From assembly GCA_016212845.1 (NCBI GenBank), contig JACRDR010000359.1, forward strand, positions 1-11,191: a stretch of DNA of 11,191 nt. Reading direction: 5' to 3'. The position numbers and the translations under genes were made by a program. Below are positions 8,312-11,191 of this stretch, one piece after another; position 1 is the stretch's first letter; each line of letters begins with the position of its first letter. This DNA comes from Elusimicrobiota bacterium (lineage in GTDB: Bacteria > Elusimicrobiota > Elusimicrobia > UBA1565 > JACRDR01). Below the pieces are notes generated by a model. The model saw nothing but the letters and a program-made list of their open reading frames with translations, was not told the DNA's origin and searched no databases.

Positions 8312-8340
8312 TTGACACTTACGCGGTCCGGGACCATACT
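8312..8340 (+). promoter_or_regulatory. Sigma-70-type promoter next to repeat copy 2
   Basis: TTGACA at 8312-8317 matches the -35 consensus exactly. A 17-base spacer follows, then CATACT at 8335-8340 (4 of 6 to TATAAT). Transcription would begin near 8347, which is the GTG proposed as the next gene's start, so the message would be leaderless or nearly so. The -35 lies 3 bases outside the mobile repeat. Confidence 0.65.
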
Positions 8341-8346
8341 CGTTTT

Positions 8347-8991
8347 GTGGAACCGGAAGCGGACGACGAGCCCAAGAAATTGGGCTTGCTCCTCGGAGTC
8401 GCCACCGTCGTCGCCGGCGTCGTGATCTTCTTCCTTTGGCCTCGCGAGCGCGCGGCCGTGTCCGAGACGCCGACCGAGAAGCTCTTCAGCGGGCCGAAGA
8501 CGTTCCCTGAGCCCAGGAAGCCCGCCGATCCCCTCCCCGCGCCCAGAGCCGGCGGACCGAGCGACATGATCCGCGTCGTCTCGAGCGAGATTCCCGGCCC
8601 GGTGGGCGCGCTCCTGCAGGAACTCAAGAAGGAGCCTGCGCTGGCGGCGGTGATCGACGCGCATGAGGCGCAGGAGCGCGCGGGCGACGCTCCCACGAAG
8701 CGAAGCCTCTTCGAGAAGCTCAACGCGCAGGGCGCCTTCGGCGATACGCTCCGCCACGCTTTCGCCGACCGGGGGCTCGCGCCCGTCCTCGCCCCGCTGA
8801 CGAACGACCCGGAGGTCGGCGACATCGTCGCCGCCGCCAAGGCCGAGCCCACGCCCGCGCCGAAAAAGAAGCGCCAGTTTCGCAGCGACGAGACGATCGG
8901 CGGCCTCGTGATCCGCGAAGAGGGCGAGGCGGCCCCGGCCGGCGGAGCCGGCAAGCGGACGCCGCAGGCCGACAAGGTCGTCGCCCAGTAG
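8347..8991 (+). CDS. Unknown membrane-anchored protein with Pro/Ala-rich region
   Basis: I do not recognise the family. From GTG 8347 it has 214 residues: an acidic N-terminus, one membrane segment at about 12-31 (LGLLLGVATVVAGVVIFFLW), a Pro/Lys-rich linker, then a part-helical region (VGALLQELKKEPALAAVIDA; LFEKLNAQGAFGDTLRHAFA) and a charged tail ending VVAQ. Topology is probably cytoplasmic N-terminus and exported bulk. The upstream ATG 8287 gives 20 more residues, but they are repeat-encoded (MLTKGLTL) and lie upstream of or inside the TTGACA/CATACT promoter, so GTG 8347 is preferred despite having no Shine-Dalgarno. The stop TAG 8989-8991 is followed, in the same frame, by a coding-like sequence up to 9300. 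It may therefore be the N-terminal part of a 316-residue gene broken by a nonsense codon. It has no Cys itself. Confidence 0.7.
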   Translation: MEPEADDEPKKLGLLLGVATVVAGVVIFFLWPRERAAVSETPTEKLFSGPKTFPEPRKPADPLPAPRAGGPSDMIRVVSSEIPGPVGALLQELKKEPALAAVIDAHEAQERAGDAPTKRSLFEKLNAQGAFGDTLRHAFADRGLAPVLAPLTNDPEVGDIVAAAKAEPTPAPKKKRQFRSDETIGGLVIREEGEAAPAGGAGKRTPQADKVVAQ

Positions 8992-9012
8992 CCGTTCCTG
9001 CGGGAGCTGTTC

Positions 9013-9300
9013 GTGGCCGACCAGCTCAACGAGATGGCCGGCGACGTCGCTTCCGAGGGCCTCCTGGCCGCCTGCTTCAAGCGCAAGGCGTTCGCGCAGT
9101 GCCAGGGCGCCTGCCGGGCGTCCGGCCGCCCGGACTGCGAGGGCGGCGCCTGGAATGTCTGCATGAGCGGCTCGAAGGACGAGGCGAACTGCATCCGCAA
9201 CTGTAAAGGCCAGCCCGGCTGCGAAGTCCCCCCCGCCGTCTATAAGGCGAAGTGCTCGATCACGACTTCCGTCCCGCCGAGCTACTGCTTTGGGTTGTAG
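9013..9300 (+). CDS. Unknown Cys-rich protein or C-terminal part of the preceding gene
   Basis: From GTG 9013 this is 95 residues with ten Cys and no family I recognise. The Cys pattern includes QCQGACRASGRPDC and NCIRNCKGQPGC (C-x3-C motifs), suggesting disulfides or metal binding. It has no signal peptide of its own, odd for a disulfide-type domain, but it lies in the same frame as the membrane-anchored protein upstream, with only TAG 8989-8991 between. The intervening codons (PFLRELFV) all end in G or C as in real coding sequence. Two readings fit: one gene broken by a nonsense codon (or read through), or a separate gene using GGGAG at 9002-9006, six bases before the GTG. The Cys spacing resembles that of the convergent gene ending one base away. 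It stops at TAG 9298-9300. Confidence 0.65.
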   Translation: MADQLNEMAGDVASEGLLAACFKRKAFAQCQGACRASGRPDCEGGAWNVCMSGSKDEANCIRNCKGQPGCEVPPAVYKAKCSITTSVPPSYCFGL

Positions 9301-9301
9301 G

Positions 9302-10528
9302 CTACCGTCGCTTCTTCCATAGCCCGTTGTAGTCGGGCATCCAGCAGAAGACCAGCCACTGCGGTTCGTTGCGCTCGCCGCAGTTCAGGATGATGTCGAT
9401 CATCATGATCTGACGCGAGCCGTCTTTCGGGGGCATAGGACCCGCGTAGAACGCGATCACGTCGTCCTTGATGTCGCCGCAATTCCCGCGTCGGCAAAGA
9501 TACCCGAATCGCGGCTCCCGCTTCTGCAGCGATTGGACGAGCGTGTCGACGAAGCCCCATTCCTTCCCGCTGCTTTTGCAGACCTTGTCAAACTCCTCTT
9601 GGACCTCGGCCGCGGCCGCTTCCACCATGAACTTCCGCTGGGGCACCGGCTCGAAGTACATCGGCGTCTCGCGGCAGCCGTCGTCCTCTTCCTCGAGCGC
9701 GCCTTCGCAGTGCTCGCGGTTGGCGCAGGCGGTGAGGCAGTCGCGGCCGAAGCCTTTACAGCGCGCGCGGCATTCCGACTCGCACGACCCGGCTTCGGGG
9801 AGCCTCTTGCCGGTTCCCGCCGCTGGGCGCCCGTCGTCGGGTAGATCGGGGTCCCTGCTCGCGCCTTCCGGCGTCGCGATCGGCGCGCCCGGTTTGCCGG
9901 AGGATTGTTCTCCCGAGCCGGCGGCGGCCGTCCGCGGTCCCGTCTGGGAACCCGCGCGCGAGCCTACGGCCGGACCCGGCGCATGGGTGCCTCCCGGCGA
10001 GGACCGAATCGAAGCCGCCGGACCGTTCTGCGCGGAGCCTGCGCGGGAAGAGGGGCGCGGGGACGTTCCCCCGCCGACGGCGCCTGCGAAAGCGACAGAA
10101 CCGCCCGGTTGGGTCGCCGCGGCCGATGCGCCCAGCTTCGTCAGCCGGGGTCTCGCGGAGACGCCGGCTACCTTCGGCGTGCCGGCCGGCGCCGCCGGAC
10201 CGGCTGTCCCGCCTTCCCCTTCGCGAGCGGCCGCCGTCTCGCTCGCTAATTCGGCGGCATTCCCGGCCTCTTTGGGCGCGGCTCGTCCGGAGCCCGCCAT
10301 ATCCTCGTCAGGGATCGGGGCGGGGTTGGAGTCGGGAACTTTCACCTCGGCCGAGTCCTCCGGGCCAAGGTCCCCGGGCGTCCGGCGGTCGATCTCAGCC
10401 GTGCTGGCCCAGTTTTCGGCCTCGTCGCGAGGACGGGAGCAGGTCAGCGCGTAGATGCCGGCGATCGCTCCCACCAAGACGAAAGCGGCGATTCGCCCGC
10501 GCTGGGAGGGCTTTTTCGTAGAAGGCAT
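9302..10528 (-). CDS. Unknown membrane-anchored protein with Cys-rich C-terminal region
   Basis: I do not recognise the family. From ATG 10528 it has 408 residues: a basic N-terminus (MPSTKKPSQRGR), one membrane segment at about 12-29, then a linker to about 245 made mostly of Ala, Gly, Pro, Ser and Thr, surely disordered. A Cys cluster at about 247-275 follows (SCESECRARCKGFGRDCLTA), then a folded-looking C-terminal domain of about 120 residues with more Cys (YLCRRGNC, IILNCGERN, LVFCWMPDYNG). Cys30 right after the membrane segment is a weak lipobox candidate (ALTC; Thr at -1 is not standard). The open frame extends to 10642, but those 38 residues include a translation of the repeat (RVRPFVSIFVSIS), so ATG 10528 is chosen. 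No clear Shine-Dalgarno or promoter is visible. It converges on the Cys-rich + strand gene with a 1-base gap. Confidence 0.75.
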   Translation of the reverse strand: MPSTKKPSQRGRIAAFVLVGAIAGIYALTCSRPRDEAENWASTAEIDRRTPGDLGPEDSAEVKVPDSNPAPIPDEDMAGSGRAAPKEAGNAAELASETAAAREGEGGTAGPAAPAGTPKVAGVSARPRLTKLGASAAATQPGGSVAFAGAVGGGTSPRPSSRAGSAQNGPAASIRSSPGGTHAPGPAVGSRAGSQTGPRTAAAGSGEQSSGKPGAPIATPEGASRDPDLPDDGRPAAGTGKRLPEAGSCESECRARCKGFGRDCLTACANREHCEGALEEEDDGCRETPMYFEPVPQRKFMVEAAAAEVQEEFDKVCKSSGKEWGFVDTLVQSLQKREPRFGYLCRRGNCGDIKDDVIAFYAGPMPPKDGSRQIMMIDIILNCGERNEPQWLVFCWMPDYNGLWKKRR

Positions 10529-10581
10529 CTTAGAGCAGGGTACCCGAACTGAGCGGGAATCTCCAGGGCATGGGGGGCCCG

Positions 10582-10618
10582 AAATGCTGACGAAAATGCT
10601 GACGAAGGGTCTGACCCT
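10582..10618 (+). repeat. REP-type repeat, copy 3, upstream of rimP
   Basis: It has two AATGCTGACGAA units then AGGGTCTGACCCT, identical to copy 2 over the shared GCTGACG-to-CCCT part and in the same orientation. It stands apart from the transposase, 4 bases before the extended -10 of rimP, between two divergent genes. It is inverted relative to copy 1, so copies 1 and 3 bracket the whole accessory stretch. Confidence 0.9.
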
Positions 10619-10621
10619 TTT

Positions 10622-10630
10622 TGCTATACT
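10622..10630 (+). promoter_or_regulatory. Extended -10 promoter of rimP
   Basis: TGCTATACT is an extended -10 (TGn followed by TATACT, 5 of 6 to consensus). The -35 position at 17 bases (10602-10607) falls inside repeat copy 3 and matches poorly, which an extended -10 can tolerate. The predicted start of transcription is near 10637, giving a leader of about 57 bases before rimP. Confidence 0.6.
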
Positions 10631-10634
10631 AAGC

Positions 10635-10677
10635 GCAGTCACCTTTGGAAGTGGCTGCAGGTCGAGCCACTTTTTTT
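10635..10677 (+). promoter_or_regulatory. rimP leader with alternative hairpins (attenuator-like)
   Basis: Two hairpins compete for the same bases. The first pairs GCAGTCAC (10635-10642) with GTGGCTGC (10651-10658), with one G-U pair and an 8-base loop. The second pairs AAGTGGCT (10649-10656) with AGCCACTT (10665-10672) and runs into seven T at 10671-10677, the form of an intrinsic terminator. It ends 16 bases before the rimP ATG. Leaders with a terminator upstream of rimP-nusA are described in Proteobacteria. That this one switches in response to NusA, RimP or another signal is inference. If transcription starts at 10637, the first stem loses its two outer pairs but keeps six. Confidence 0.65.
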
Positions 10678-10693
10678 ATTCCCTTTTAAATAT

Positions 10694-11152
10694 ATGGCGG
10701 ATTTGGGCAAGATCGAGACCGCGGTCCAGGCCGTTTTGGACCAAGAGGCGATGGAGCTCGTGGACGTGCAGTTCATCCACGAGTCGGGCCGCCGCATCCT
10801 CCGCTTTTACGTCGATAAGACGGGCGGCATCAAGCTCGACGACTGCGAGTACCTTTCGCATCGCATCGGCGGCATTCTCGATACCGAGAACCTCGTCGAC
10901 GGCCGGTACGTGCTCGAGGTCTCTTCCCCCGGCATGGACCGGGTTCTCAGAAAGGAGAAGGATTTCCTGCGCTTCGTGGGCCACCGGGCCAAGGTTCGCC
11001 TGAAGGTCGCCGAGAACGGGCAGCGCAATTTTCGCGGATTTATCAAGCCGATGGAAGGCACGTTGGTGGTGCTGGAGTCCGGCGACAGCATGCTGAAGTT
11101 CGGGCTGGACCGCATCGACGAGGCGCGCCTCGATCCGGATATCGACATTTAG
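10694..11152 (+). CDS. rimP: Ribosome maturation factor RimP
   Basis: RimP assists late assembly of the 30S subunit. The 152 residues match the family. The N-terminal domain has MELVDVQF, then ILRFYVDKTGGIKLDDCEYL. The hallmark LEVSSPGMDRVL (Ser77 to Arg83) follows, then DFLRFVGHRAKVRL and the C-terminal SH3-like fold (NFRGFIKPMEG). ATG 10694 is the only sensible start; the AT-rich TTTTAAATAT before it has no Shine-Dalgarno. It has its own extended -10 promoter and an attenuator-like leader. Normally it heads the rimP-nusA-infB operon, and the next reading frame begins 14 bases after its TAG. Confidence 0.96.
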   Translation: MADLGKIETAVQAVLDQEAMELVDVQFIHESGRRILRFYVDKTGGIKLDDCEYLSHRIGGILDTENLVDGRYVLEVSSPGMDRVLRKEKDFLRFVGHRAKVRLKVAENGQRNFRGFIKPMEGTLVVLESGDSMLKFGLDRIDEARLDPDIDI

Positions 11153-11166
11153 TTAAATAGAAAAAC

Positions 11167-11191
11167 ATGACCGCTATGCCTTCGACGAAGA
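11167..11191 (+). CDS. nusA: Probable start of transcription factor NusA (cut by window end)
   Basis: Only eight codons are visible (MTAMPSTK), too few to identify by sequence. The call rests on the very common rimP-nusA order and on the position 14 bases after rimP. ATG 11167 or the in-frame ATG 11176 could be the start. The spacer is AT-rich (TTAAATAGAAAAAC) with no Shine-Dalgarno. Confidence 0.45.

Noticed and set aside
7350..8320. Target-site duplication around the transposase element
   Set aside because: Sequences just outside the two repeats (CGGCTT and AGTTGA) do not match; HUH elements do not normally make duplications.
9468..10454. + strand open frame (328 codons) opposite the Cys-rich gene
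   Set aside because: It is Ser/Pro/Ala-rich without motifs; the opposite strand has a membrane segment, a Cys cluster and a globular C-terminal domain, so the - strand is preferred, though both are unknown proteins.
7361..10618. CRISPR array
   Set aside because: Only three repeat copies, in mixed orientation and hundreds to thousands of bases apart; no regular spacers and no cas genes.
10606..10623. Intrinsic terminator formed by repeat copy 3 and the following T residues
   Set aside because: AAGGG/CCCTT gives only about a 5-bp stem before TTTTT, and it lies upstream of the rimP promoter; too weak to call.

Overview
This is a GC-rich bacterial chromosome segment. Its two flanks are housekeeping genes on the + strand. 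The first block, positions 1 to 7362, holds the end of pyrH, then frr, a secreted SH3-like protein, uppS, cdsA, dxr, rseP and proS. The second block, from about 10622 to the end, holds rimP and the first codons of what is probably nusA. The gene order and base composition would fit a GC-rich lineage such as Elusimicrobiota. That is an inference from gene order and general impression, not proven by the sequence alone.

Block 1 reads as one tightly packed operon. Most junctions overlap (TAGTG at SH3-like/uppS, ATGA at cdsA/dxr and dxr/rseP) or are separated by only a few bases. Its products link nucleotide supply (UMP kinase), ribosome recycling, MEP-pathway isoprenoid synthesis (Dxr), the undecaprenyl carrier (UppS), phospholipid synthesis (CdsA), a site-2 intramembrane protease (RseP) and prolyl-tRNA synthetase. 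The one loose junction is uppS/cdsA, which is filled by a perfect 12-bp-arm palindrome of REP type.

Between proS and rimP lies an accessory stretch, roughly 7361 to 10620. It starts with a REP-associated tyrosine (Y1/HUH) transposase gene on the - strand, flanked by inverted copies of a 36-bp repeat. A third copy of the repeat stands just upstream of rimP. Between the second and third copies are two convergent gene units that end one base apart. Both units encode an N-terminal membrane segment, a low-complexity Pro/Ala-rich linker and a Cys-rich C-terminal region with similar Cys spacing. The + strand unit is interrupted by an in-frame TAG, with coding-like sequence continuing in the same frame beyond it. 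I do not recognise a function for these proteins.

Two repeat copies lie directly against promoters. One abuts a TTGACA-N17-CATACT promoter that would give a leaderless GTG message. The other abuts an extended -10 (TGCTATACT) for rimP. The rimP leader can form two mutually exclusive hairpins, the second followed by a T-run, which looks like an attenuator. The most interesting items are the Cys-rich pair, the repeat/promoter arrangement and the rimP leader switch.

There are no gene-free stretches over 300 bases. The two largest gaps, 8233-8346 and 10529-10693, hold the repeats, promoters and leader listed below.
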